Position numbers and translations under genes: made by a program
Part shown: piece after piece, positions 1 through 10,435 of the stretch
Layout of the letters: each line of letters opens with the position of its first letter
Position numbering within the stretch: the first letter of the stretch is position 1
Assembly (NCBI GenBank): GCA_944474755.1
Contig: OX104112.1
Location: forward strand, 53,456,774 to 53,520,773
Source: Limnoperna fortunei
Lineage: Eukaryota; Mollusca; Bivalvia; Mytilida; Modiolidae
Direction: 5' to 3'
DNA: 64,000 nucleotides
The notes under the pieces: model-generated
Seen by the model: only the letters and a program-made list of their open reading frames with translations
Told to the model about the DNA's origin: nothing
Databases searched by the model: none

Positions 1-2354
1 AGCATCCATGTGCATCCAAGCGTTTAATTGTCGTGCATCTGAATGTTTTATTCCCCAATCTCCAAGACGCATTTTTGTATTAAGATGGGGGAAGCCAATC
101 GGATATCGATGGAAAGGGCAGACATTTTACTTACAAGGTATGTACTTTAATTTTATAAATCATTAAGACTATATCTTCAAATCTAATAAAATCATTCTTT
201 GGAAACCGTGAAGGAATAGCTGTGGGAAGCCACAAGTTCTCAGACAGGACCCCCCTATTATCTTCTTGTAAGAAATCTTTTACAAGTCTTAAATTATATT
301 TTTCTCTTTGTTTTATTCATTTCTAACGAAATAATAAAACTTTCCACTTAAAAACTATGTTTCTGACAGTCGTCCTGCATTTTTTCTTTTTTTCTTTTTT
401 TTTTTTTTGGGGGGGGGTCCATAGAAATACCTTAGTAATACCCAAGAACACCCAAGAATACCTTATAAAACAACAAAATTGATATGAAAACAATATTTGT
501 GAAAAAAAAATACATATTGCAAGATGTGAAATATTTTTTATGAGCAACTATATTATTTTAATATAGAAAAACTCTAAATTGTTGTCATGTAGACACATAC
601 AGTTAAAATGGCAGATTATCAGTGTTTCGCAGTCTAAGACTGTTTAAAAGTTGTATTTTCTCTATTTATGGTAAAAGATTTTACAAAATAGTCAGCAAAG
701 TATGCTACATTGTGTATGACATAAAATACTGTAACAAAGAAACACATTGTACATGTGGAAACATTTTATTTTTTGTATTATTTCAATCAAGACATCAATG
801 GAGTGCAGCTGGTGATAATATGTTATATCTTTAATTATTTTGGGATTATTTTGTTTTAAAATCGCTATGTCTAATAAATATTCATTTTCAAATGAATTTT
901 CATGTTTATTATATGTTGTTTAATAACTACCAAAAATGTTATTTTAACAAGTGTTTGGGTACACTCACAGTTTGGGTTTTGCACGAGCCATCATAAAGAT
1001 AATGAGATTGACCTATGGTACACACATATGGCACCTATTTAAAAAAAATTAATGGTTTTAATGTATATAACACAATTTGGTTGCGGGGAGGGGGGAAGGG
1101 TGTGTCAAAATATCTTTTTCATTATTTTTGCCTATACAAAATTCTTTTAAGCAAAAACGTTCTATTTTCAAGATTTTTACAAAAAGTAGCAGATGGCGTC
1201 CTGCATCCCCATAAGTCATATAGTTGTATAAAAAAAGAAAGGGATAACATACTAAAACATTGGATTAGGTATAGATGGGTCTTGCCATTGGTATACTAAG
1301 TAGGGTGACTGGGTCCTTTCTGCAGGTACGAGTGTCATGAACAAGCCATATATATTTGGTACTGTTGTTATTTTCCTTAGTTATCAATTAATATAAATAA
1401 ATTACATTTTCTTTAAGTGTTGTCATTGATTCACATACATGTATTAGCCATAAAGACCTTGCTGCCTGTCAGACACCTTCACATCTTTACATATTTTGTC
1501 CTAATGCTTCTTATTATCAGTCTGTACCAACTATTTGTGCAATATGAACTGCATGAGATAATAAAAAAGACAATAAATATGACATGGATTTTTAAGAAGA
1601 TATGTAATTAATCCATTAAAATCAATAAGTGTAAGAATAAATCAACATGCATCAGCAGCATGTACACTACACACACAATTCAGTTGTGGTCTTTTAGTTC
1701 CCTTCTCCACTTATTACACCAATGCCCTATAGTTCAGTCTTCTCATGCTGTTTGTCCTTTCCAAACTAATTGTGTTGGGGCTATAACTTTTTTTACCCCT
1801 TGAGGTAGGCTTTTGATATTTGGTATGTGGGTAAATATATCTAATATCAAGGCGATGCGTCACATACCATGGTTGATGACCTTTGACTTTGACGTTGGTG
1901 GGCCCACAGAGCTGGATGCCATCTCACTTACATTTATTACAGTATTGCAGGGTTACATAATAATGTAGTATGCACCGCAATGGAATTTTTAATGCTTTTC
2001 TGAAGACAGCTTGTTTGTTGATATAATTGTATTTTTTCACAGGTACATGTACATATGAATGGGCTCATTTAATAGTCTAATACACAGAAGAGTCAGATGA
2101 TTTCTTGATGACATCATGACTGTTTTGAGAAGGAATGGTATAAATAAATTTAATTATACCATTTACATCAGTGCTACTGTTTTGTTCAGTTTATACATAT
2201 AGTGTATTATACATGGTATGACATGCATATTGTAGTGTGACAGAAATTCATATTTTCAAACCAGTTAGTTTTTTCAATTATTTTATTCCCATATAAAGTT
2301 GTATATATCCATTTATCATATATATTTAGTAAATATATGTTTAGTTATGCATAT
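1..2354. other. Gene-free AT-rich DNA
   Basis: No convincing exon, splice-bounded frame or RNA gene is seen on either strand; short open frames are AT-rich and without recognisable motifs. A poly-T/poly-G tract lies near 380-418. A stretch at about 243-335 (AGGACCCCCCTATTATC...CTTAAATTA) has a diverged direct counterpart at about 12,532-12,612, so part of this interval is a dispersed repeat. Confidence 0.6.
2..29. repeat. 28-bp inverted-repeat arm (partner 7787-7814)
   Basis: The reverse complement of this segment (core CATCCAAGCGTTTAATT) recurs at 7787-7814 with one mismatch. Outside the 28 bp the flanks differ. The two arms are 7.8 kb apart and this arm lies at the window edge, so whether they are the ends of one element cannot be judged here. 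Confidence 0.6.
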
Positions 2355-2370
2355 ATGATACTAATAGAGG

Positions 2371-2638
2371 GGCCTCGGTGGCCGAGTGGTCAAGGTAGTT
2401 CGTCTACTATTGATCATGTGGTCTGTCAACACTGAGATTGCGGGTTCGATTCTCACTGCAGGCAGAGTGTACTCGACTCCAATCTTAATTGACAAGGATT
2501 GCCAGTTTTCCTACCGCAGGTGAGGGGTTCTCTCCGGGTACTCTGGCTTCCTCCCCCAATAAAAACTGGACGCCATGAAATAGCTGAAAAATTGCTGAAA
2601 GTGGCGTTAAAACACCATTCAAACATCAAACTTCAAAC
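2371..2638 (+). mobile_element. tRNA-derived SINE, complete copy
   Basis: About 268 bp, bracketed by a perfect 16-bp target-site duplication (ATGATACTAATAGAGG at 2355-2370 and 2639-2654). The head looks like a Leu/Ser-type tRNA: A-box-like TGGCCGAGTGG at 2379-2389 and B-box GGTTCGATTC at 2443-2452, so an internal RNA polymerase III promoter is expected. The head does not fold as a functional tRNA. The body (TCCGGGTACTCTGGCTTCC, then a tail whose reverse complement reads GGTGTTTTAACGCCACTTTC) matches, from memory, the conserved tail domain of widespread molluscan SINEs. The intact duplication shows that this copy arrived by target-primed reverse transcription. Related copies are at 18,646, 54,275 and, inverted, 13,470. 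Confidence 0.88.
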
Positions 2639-2935
2639 ATGATACTAATAGAGGTTGTAGAACCGTATTGCCTAGGGATGTAATACACTCCTCCAGGGCA
2701 GATATGGATTTCCTATATTTTTGCAATGTAGATCCATATCTGCCCTGCAGGGCAGCCAAGATATGGATTTATTTGAAACTTGCAATTTAAAGTATTTGAT
2801 AAAAATGTTATGATTTGGAGATATCCATATCAAATCCCCTATAAACCCTCAACCCATATCTACCCTCTGGCCTAAAGGCCCTCAGGTAGATATGGATGTC
2901 TCAGATTGATAATTAGGGATGTGATATGGATAATG
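2639..2935. repeat. Hairpin-rich dispersed repeat, copy 1
   Basis: Aligns by eye with 3830-4100 (shared TACT[A/G]ATAGAGGTTGTAGA start, AAGATATGGAT, CCCATATCT[A/G]CCCT and CTCAGATTGAT end). It holds repeated forward and reverse copies of AGGGCAGATATGG: the pair 2697/2733 can form one hairpin and CCATATCTACCCT.../...AGGTAGATATGG (2853-2900) another. The SINE at 2371 inserted at the left edge of this repeat. No coding potential. Confidence 0.65.
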
Positions 2936-3829
2936 CCATATAATAATCTCTAATTATCAACACTTCATGTTGCATGTTTAAACATATTGCATCATTTGTT
3001 AGTATGAAGTTGTTTGTTTGCATTTATGAAACATTTAATTTGTTATTTGGCTAAGAATTAATTAATATGGGGTAGAATTAATATCGGGTGAGAATTCACA
3101 GTTGTAGGTGTTGTACTTCGTCCAGTGTTGTATGTAGCATAAGTTGCTAACAACTCCCTTGTTGTATGGCAGAAAGAATTCATTGCAACACAAGACTGTT
3201 CATACTTCTTGGTATACATGACACATGGTATTCTGAATTGCTTGATAAAATCCCAAGATACTGATGCTGGTCAGAGATATATAAGCACCCCAGTCAGTGT
3301 CATGTTACAGAAGTGTTCATTTATGAATATGTGATAATTATTGGTTTCATAATGATTTACGGTTGAAAATCACAAAATGTCAAATTGAGTGTTCGAATTT
3401 CCATATTATATCAAATGAGACTCTGGCAAGCTTGTTTTTACATTGAAATTATAGAAGAGAGTTGATATAAAGCGATTCTCAACTATCATGAGTTTTGAAG
3501 CCATTTCCTCATATGATTCTGTTTTCAAGCGGTAGAACAACATTGGCTTGTGCAGAAATTTTCCTTGAATTTCACTATGATGTCATAGGTGAAAAACCTT
3601 GCAACGTCGCACATACACCAACACAACCAATCAGAATGCGCTTAAAGTGATACACAATGGACGATCATACAATCAAACAAGTCTTATTTTTTATAGCACT
3701 TTTTCATATCTTCCAGACTGTGATATCTTAAAATACACAGTCTTTTTGGAAATTTGACAAAACAGCCCAATTGTAAGAGGATATTTATCATGTACTAGCA
3801 CTTAGACAAGATATGTTTGTTTCTGCATA

Positions 3830-4100
3830 TGTAATACTGATAGAGGTTGTAGAGCCATATCACAAAGGGGTGTACTGTAATACAAATGCAATATCACTCA
3901 CCCACCAGGGCAATTATGGGTAACCCTAAATATTTTCAAAGGAGATACATATCTGGCCTACAGAGCAAGATATGGATATAATGTAAAACTTGTGATTTTA
4001 AGTATATGATAAAAAGATAATATCCATGTCACATCCTGTATCAACCCTAAACCCATATCTGCCCTCCCTAGAAGTCTCAGATTGATTACCATATAATAAC
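3830..4100. repeat. Hairpin-rich dispersed repeat, copy 2
   Basis: Diverged direct copy of 2639-2935, about 1.2 kb downstream. The same order of motifs is kept, but the hairpin arms have decayed (CATATCTGGCCTACAG, AAGATATGGAT). Confidence 0.6.
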
Positions 4101-4314
4101 CTGGCTCTTATTGGTGTATAAATTCTTACATTTATTGGTTTACAACCAACCAGCTGAAATAAAGAAATAGAAGGTATAAATGCAAGTGGTCCAATTATCT
4201 GCCATTGATTGCTAGCTATCAGTCAGTACCAGAAAATCTGACCACGAAGAAAATTAAATATATTAATTAAACTATAGGGTAAATATTAGAAAAATACTTT
4301 TTAAGTTTAGAAAA

Positions 4315-4725
4315 TTAAGGTTGGCCAATTGAAACCAAACTTGGTCAGTATGTTCATTGGATGTACCTTAAATAAGTTTTGTGATTTTATTCTTATTGTC
4401 TGATTGGTTAACTAATATGGCCACCGCCTAATTTAACATAATACCCTATGGGAAAAAGTTTTAAAAGGCCTTTTCTCAAAATTGGTAAACAATTGAAACA
4501 AAACTTATGACAAGTATTCATCCAATGGTCCTCTATAAGGTTTATGTTTTTAATACCAATTGGAAATTTAGAATGACCGCCACCACAGGCCTTGCATGCA
4601 GTTTAACACAGTTAACTAATCAAAACACAAGTTTTACAGAGGACTCTAATTTCAAATGCCATCTTTTCTAAAACTGGTCCTCTTAAAATTTTGTGATTAT
4701 TAAATTTGATCAAAAATCCATAATG
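4315..4725. repeat. Degenerate long-period tandem repeat
   Basis: The phrases 'CCAATTGAAACCAAACTTGG', 'CAATTGAAACAAAACTTATG', '...TATGGCCACCGCC' and 'GAATGACCGCCACC' recur at roughly 170-190 bp spacing. This looks like a diverged tandem repeat of a kind I recall as common in bivalves. No open frame runs through it. Confidence 0.5.
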
Positions 4726-5468
4726 GCCAAAATTGTAGGGATTAATTGAACATAGAAACCCACATGATAAGGCTTAAAATACTAGTATAGCTTTCTACTG
4801 GTATTTGAAACTATTGAACCAGTTGAAAGGAAACAGCGAGATTCATAGGTTGTCTCAACAAAGATAATGTTATTTATGCCAGTAGAAAATTACAGGACTT
4901 TGATCAACGTTGATGTGAAATGCCATCTTCTTTGCCTATAAAATCAGGTAGGCTCTAAGAGCCTCTGGTTAAAATTGATAGACATCCTTGTATAGAAAAA
5001 TAAAACCTCAGTCTTGTCCTAGTGCTAGTATTTTACACCTATTAATACAAGAATATAGGTACTATTGTGGTACGAGTTGTATAATATTTTTCATTGTTGG
5101 AAGTGAATGAGTGCATTATTTTACATTTATTTGTAGATTGATGGTGGAGCAAATGATCCTTTGCCACATCTATACAACTCTGTGAAGAAAGAAGAAAACA
5201 TTCCTTTAATTACAGCTAAATGATGTACATGAATTTGCATTCAAGTTGTTCGATAAGGCCAAAATATATATAAATTTGTGTTTCCTATTACTTCAACTAC
5301 CATGGTCATTTGAGCTCAAGCACTGGTAAAGTGCTAATGAAACATACATAAACTTTATTTTGGCCTAGTAATGACCTACTTGTGCTAAACTTAATAATCT
5401 CATAAAAATTAATTCTTTCACATGCTCACGAGCAAGTGAAAGATTTATATTAATTAGTTTGTTGACTT
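4726..5468. other. No gene seen
   Basis: AT-rich DNA without a supported exon, RNA gene or recognisable repeat. Confidence 0.5.
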
Positions 5469-5838
5469 CAGGGTTCCCTTGAAAACTGGCAAAGACCGGG
5501 AGTTTTTTTTCTTTTCCTAGGAATTTAATAAAAATGTTTAAAAATCCAGGAAATTTTTATATTGCAAAGGGATCTGGATTTTACGTTACCTTACCCATTT
5601 ATATTACAAAGTTTTGCTGTCCCATTATTACTTTTAAATGGGGAAGATAATTTGTAAGCTTTGAATCTGGATAAATATATATTTAAGACTTGTGAAATAA
5701 CTTGAGCACTTTAATTAACAGTATTTCAAATTAATATTTCATTTTGGTTGTTGAAACTGGCAATGTCATACATTTCAAAGGACATTGAACATGATTAAAT
5801 CCTTAAGATTTTAATAAAAAATCTGTTTGGGAACCCTG
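5469..5838. mobile_element. Possible hAT-like MITE (short terminal inverted repeats)
   Basis: CAGGGTTCCC (5469-5478) and its exact reverse complement GGGAACCCTG (5829-5838) bound 370 bp of AT-rich non-coding DNA. CAGGG termini are usual for hAT-superfamily transposons. The expected 8-bp target duplication is not evident: the flanks GTTGACTT and TAACTTTG share only a partial match. The call rests on the ends alone. Confidence 0.35.
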
Positions 5839-5999
5839 TAACTTTGATGTACAATTAAACTTGCTTGTGTAAGCACATTTTATTGAACTGTTTCACCATT
5901 GTTGTCCATTGGCATAACAAATTATATATTGATAGATATGAGGGTATACTTTTTTTTCATTAAAATGACATAGCATTAGCTGAGTTACAGTTTTCTTTC

Positions 6000-6375
6000 T
6001 TCCCCGCCACTTTGCGTCGGAGGGACATTATTTTGCTCATCATTCGTCCGACTGTCTGCAGCACATTTTGGACACATCTCCACTGAAACCGCTTGATGGA
6101 TTACTTTGATATTTGGTAGGATTAATCATAGTGATGTGTAGATGTGAAGACTCTACTGTCATTTTGATTCGTCAAATTTTGAAGGAGTTATGGGACTTGG
6201 ACCATTTTAGCAATAAAATACAATGGTAGATCTTGTGGACACGTTTTCTCTTATACCATTCAGTGGGTTGCTTTGATTGGATTAAGTGTTGTGATGTGTA
6301 GATGTACATACTCTTAACTTAACAACCATTTTGATTCGTCAAATGTTATAGAAGTTATGCGACTTGGACACTATT
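6000..6375. repeat. Two-copy diverged tandem repeat
   Basis: Two blocks (about 6065-6215 and 6235-6370) share TGGATTACTTTGATATTTGG / TGGGTTGCTTTGATTGG, GTGATGTGTAGATGT, CATTTTGATTCGTCAAAT and GAGTTATGGGACTTGGAC / GAAGTTATGCGACTTGGAC, in the same order. I recall such blocks as a dispersed repeat type in bivalve genomes. No open reading frame. Confidence 0.55.
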
Positions 6376-7786
6376 ACTATTTTAGTAATAGTAAACAATA
6401 TTGAAAGCAAATTTTATCAAGTGCTCTACTAAATTGTGCACATTTTGTTGCTTAGCTCTTTCCCAAATGATTATAATATTACATGTTTATTATTTGTTCA
6501 CATATTTTTAGTTTCTCGAATCTCGTGGGCAATTTGATACTGCAGTGGTGGAGGATATTTGGCTATGTGTTGCAATCTGTATTAATTTTCTTGCTTTGAA
6601 ATTGAATGTACTTGGAGCAGTTGAGACTCCAATTTTGCAAATTATTCCAATATTATAATATTTGGTAAATAGGTTATTAATTAATAATGAATGACAGTCT
6701 AGTATGTGCCACCTAATTTTGACCTCAATTTCATGTCAAAATTTTGATGTCAGCAGTCAGGCGAAATATGGTGTCTTTAAAACTTGACAGCAAGATTGCA
6801 ATAGACATGATAGAATTTATGAATTGTTTGAGAATTTTTTTCTTATTTTCCAGACATTTTAACAAAGTGGGTAAATATTTGTGTAATCAACTTCCCTTCA
6901 GCTTTCAACACAGCTGCCTGAACTTAAAAATAATTAATTTCTCTTGATTATACTACAACATAATAAAGAGAAATTGGTATAATAAAAAGAAATTTATTAT
7001 TTTTCTTAGGACAATGTTTCGCAATGAGACATGTCAAACTAGTTACCAAACAAGTGAATATACACTGTAAACTTCTCTGCTAGACGGTAAGACTTCCAAC
7101 TCACTGAACCCCCCAATAAAAAAATATGCAATGCATTAGACTATCACAAGATACATGGAGTTCACACGGCTCGCACTTGCCCAGTTGGCAATGCATGACT
7201 CTGTCTACTGTGGGGTTCACTAGTGGCTGCCACCCAGCACCCAGCTAATACATTTTTAGTGGTGGGTTCAAATGGCAGCCTTCCCCGTTAGACCACAAAA
7301 ACAATCATTGAATGTATGAGCTATAGTTTCTAAAATATTTAAGTGGAAATAGGTATGACCTTCAGGTATTTTTTACCACGTATATGGGTACAAACATTTC
7401 TGAGACAAGTGTGCCAGTGGGCATTCCAGATTTTCGGCTGGTAGGTCATGTGATTGCCTACTCTGTTACCTGTGAAATTGTTTTACATTGGCAATAAACA
7501 GTTAACATTTTTCATCACAGACACATTCACAATATAATACGAATACGAAAACTTTACTTTGATTCGGTACATTTATATAATAAGTAGCGTAGGCTCTATT
7601 TTTAACTGAATACAGTTCCATGCAATCAACACACTCGTCAATAGCAGCAAGTAATGACAACAGATGTACAAAATTTTGTCGGGTATTTTAATTATTCAGA
7701 AGTAGGGTCCTAGCGCATCTAGTACTGAATATTTTTAATAAAATGAAAATGCTCGAGAGAATCCGAACGACTCTTTCGGAACAAAA
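6376..7786. other. No gene seen
   Basis: AT-rich DNA. A 67-codon open frame at 6744-6947 has no recognisable motif or splice context and is not called. Confidence 0.5.
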
Positions 7787-7814
7787 AATTAAACGCTTGG
7801 ATACACATGGATGC
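7787..7814. repeat. 28-bp inverted-repeat arm (partner 2-29)
   Basis: Core AATTAAACGCTTGGAT; one mismatch to the reverse complement of 2-29. Confidence 0.6.
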
Positions 7815-7944
7815 AGTGCGTGATTTTTTTTTCGTCATTCGTATTTGGTTATTTGTAGTAGTTTGTCATTATGTGTAGTAGTTTATCATTATGCCTAGTA
7901 GTTACAATGTGAAAATAAGAATTATAAAATGGGATAACGAATTT

Positions 7945-8255
7945 ACAATAAAGAATAAAGAATTAACAATAAAGAATATAGAACTAAGAATATAGAATTA
8001 ACAATAATGAATTAAGAATGACAAAAGAGGAATTATGGATGAAGGATAACGAATTAAGCATGACGAATAATGAATGAAGGATAAAGAATGATGAATGAAG
8101 GATGAAGAATAATGAATTAGGCATGGCGAATGATGAATGAAGGATAAAGAATGATGAATGAAGGATGAAGAATAATGAAGTAAGCATGACGAATGATGAA
8201 TGAAGGATGAAGAATAATGAAATAAGCATGACAAATGATGAATGAAGCATTACGA
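7945..8255. repeat. Minisatellite with a 21-bp base unit
   Basis: Built from GAATGATGAATGAAGGATAAA-type 21-mers organised into higher-order blocks of 63 and 42 bp, each ending ..AATGAA[T/G]TAGGCATG or a close variant. The left third is more degenerate (AATAAAGAATTAACAATAAAG). Because every period is a multiple of three, a minus-strand frame stays open (7984-8367) and encodes seven-residue repeats such as FFILHSS. That frame is a by-product of the repeat, not evidence for a gene. Confidence 0.8.
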
Positions 8256-8769
8256 ATTTTGACCCGGATGGCTTTCCATAGAATTGAAACTGATATTGAA
8301 CAGCGGTCACGGTTAATCGCAATCCCCACTTATCACCTAAAACTGTTAAATTAGTTATGTTAACCAATCTACATGCATATTAATATTACTAGTGTGTGTG
8401 TGTTTAATATAAAATGTACTCCAATTGTAAATCATTTTTGAAATTAGTATGTAATGCCACAAGCTCACAATTGAGATCTAGTATTCTTTTTTCATTTGAT
8501 ATTTGTACAGTTTTGCATTTCTTTTTAATATTACATTGTACATATGAAATACGCTGCAACTCCGTAAAAGTGCCTACCTGTAGCTACTCTTTTTAGGAAA
8601 TTGCTGCCCTGCGGGATTATCTAGGTGTGAAAATCTTATAATGTTCGCACCTATTGATATTTGACAATTGGTAATGATTTGACTTCACACAGAGTAGCTA
8701 TTGGTTTGTTTTACCTTAAGACTCGTCCAGTAAGCATGAAGCATACTTTCACCTACCATATTACATAAC

Positions 8770-9144
8770 TTGTTCATTTGTAAAGAATTAGTTATCTACC
8801 TATACAGGGGCTACTGTGTGAACATTTATTTTGTATTGTTTATTGTTTATACATTATTACTACTGTCTGGGGACATAGAAAAAAATCCGGGACCCAATGG
8901 GGACACCAGCTCAGATCATAATAATTGTTTGACTATTTTCCATCTTAACATACGTAGCTTAAGAAATAAAATCCGTGATATTCTACATACGGTGGAAGAG
9001 TTCGATGTTGTTTTTTTCACCGAATCTCAGTTAGATAATATTATTGACTCAGAAAACATTTTATTACCTGGTTTTGCTAAACCTATTCGGAAAGACAGGA
9101 ATTCATCGAGTGGGGAATCATTGCATATTTTAAAAATCATATAA
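8770..9144 (+). pseudogene. LINE-A ORF2 N-terminus: leader, 2A-like peptide, start of endonuclease
   Basis: 124 codons. Residues about 17-32 are strongly hydrophobic (FVLFIVYTLLLL), directly followed by the 2A-like motif GDIEKNPGP (residues 34-42) and then the start of an exonuclease/endonuclease/phosphatase domain (HLNIRSLRNK, residues about 57-66; FFTESQLD about 83-90 with the conserved Glu). In 2A peptides the ribosome skips the final Gly-Pro bond, so the leader and the enzyme would leave as separate chains. Signal-like 2A leaders are known from invertebrate LINEs. The frame breaks near 9115 and the enzyme continues in another frame. The start codon is the first Met of this frame and is not independently supported. 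Confidence 0.8.
8869..8895 (+). other. 2A-like ribosome-skipping motif
   Basis: Encodes GDIEKNPGP, matching the 2A consensus D-[VI]-E-x-N-P-G-P. The hydrophobic upstream context (LLLLS) also fits known 2A and signal-type 2A sequences. Skipping would occur between the last Gly and Pro. Activity is inferred from the motif only. Confidence 0.85.
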
Positions 9145-9188
9145 AATTTAATAGACGGGAAGACCTAGAATTAGCTAATGTTGAATCA

Positions 9189-9701
9189 ATGTGGTTTGAA
9201 CTTCATACTAAGCAATCCCCAATACTCGTCAACATATCATACAGATCCGAACGTCAATCAGGTCCAAATTTTTGGACTCAGTTTGAACAAATGATTCTCA
9301 GAGCTATGGACGAAAATAATAACATTATATCTCTTGGTGACCTCAATAAAAGTTTTTTAGCAAGATTACCTACAAATGTGTCGGATATTCTCACGGTAAA
9401 TGGACTAACTAACATAATTGTAAATCCAACAAATTTTTTTGGTAACACTGAGACGTTATTAGATCCAATTCTAGTAACAGATAGTATACCTGTGGTTCAC
9501 AGCGATACCGTTCCTATAAACATACTGATAAGTGACCATGACGGTACATTCATTACAATAAAAGCTGGTTACAATAACAAAAAATCTTTTACAAGAGACG
9601 TGTGGAATTACAAGCATGGTAACTACGACCTCATGATTGAGATAGTAAGGGAGACAAACTGGTATGAACTTATTTATAAACTGACAGATGTTAAAACATA
9701 G
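9189..9701 (+). pseudogene. LINE-A endonuclease, C-terminal part
   Basis: Continues the endonuclease after the frame break near 9115; the frame is already open upstream of the first Met. The visible motifs of this fold are GDLN (normally GDFN/GDLN, metal and phosphate contacts; residues about 50-53) and SDHDGT (residues about 114-119), which holds the catalytic His. The enzyme would nick the target strand to prime reverse transcription. The frame stops shortly after the domain (KLTDVKT), and recognisable linker sequence (DKIWFNSDLRKSIRQRD) continues in another frame at about 9780-9840, so the stop is secondary damage. Confidence 0.78.
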
Positions 9702-9917
9702 CTTGCAAAATTTTTATCGACACATTTCTAAATATTTGTAAACTTTGCATTCCTTCACAAAAAGTAGTTATCAGAGAAGATGACAAGATATGGTTTAACT
9801 CGGATTTACGGAAATCTATAAGACAAAGAGACAGACTTCGAACGAAAAATTTATTTGAAAAATAAAACCTCTCACAATCACAATTAATTCAAAAAACAGC
9901 GCAACAGGGTAAATAAT

Positions 9918-10283
9918 ATGAAGAAACACGCAAAATCAACATTTTATTCTAATATTAATGAAAATCTTGGCGACATCAAATCTTCGAACAGTAAATTATA
10001 TTGGAAAACTATTAAAATGTTAATACATAATGAAAATCCGATCAACACTATGCCACCATTACACAATCCTGAAAATAATATGAACTTAATTTATGATAAT
10101 AAAGAAAAATGTGACATACTTAACAAATACTTTTGTTCTGTCACAAATTTGGAAGATACGAACAAGGATTTACCAATATTTGAGGACAGAGGTCGAGAAA
10201 CATTTTGTAAAGTTGATATTTTTGAGCAAGATATTATAGATATCATATCAACATATAAACCCGAACAAGGCTGTAGGTCCTGA
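9918..10283 (+). pseudogene. LINE-A linker between endonuclease and reverse transcriptase
   Basis: 121 codons of the Lys/Asn-rich linker of LINE ORF2 (SNSKLYWKTIKML, a weak match to the family's K.YWK motif). A frameshift near 10,260 ends it early: the conserved 'AVGPDLI' start of the reverse transcriptase continues in the next frame to about 10,390, where the SINE fragment interrupts it. Confidence 0.7.
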
Positions 10284-10390
10284 TCTAATAAGTAACAAAA
10301 TGCTCATTGCTGTAAAACACGAAATTGCTACTCCTCTCTCCATGTTTTTCAACAAATCGCTAAAACAAGGTATTTTCCCGTCTGATTGGA

Positions 10391-10427
10391 TTGATTGATT
10401 AATGGTGTTTAACGCCCGAGCAGCAAT
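10391..10427 (-). mobile_element. 37-bp SINE tail fragment inside LINE-A
   Basis: A 37-bp insert containing GGTGTTTAACGCC, the reverse complement of the molluscan SINE tail domain, preceded by a TTGATTGATT tail. It is flanked by a perfect 13-bp duplication CCGTCTGATTGGA (10,378-10,390 and 10,428-10,440). Insert plus duplication add 50 bp, which destroys the reverse transcriptase frame. It is an extreme 5'-truncated SINE insertion. Confidence 0.85.
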
Positions 10428-10435
10428 CCGTCTGA

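Noticed and set aside
2371..2455. A functional tRNA gene (Leu or Ser type)
   Set aside because: A- and B-box-like sequences are present but the cloverleaf stems are not intact, and the segment continues into a SINE body with a target duplication. The same holds for 18,646 and 54,275.
7984..8367. 127-codon minus-strand frame with FFILHSS repeats as a membrane protein
   Set aside because: Generated by a 21-bp minisatellite whose period keeps any frame open; overlapping frames in other phases are equally long.
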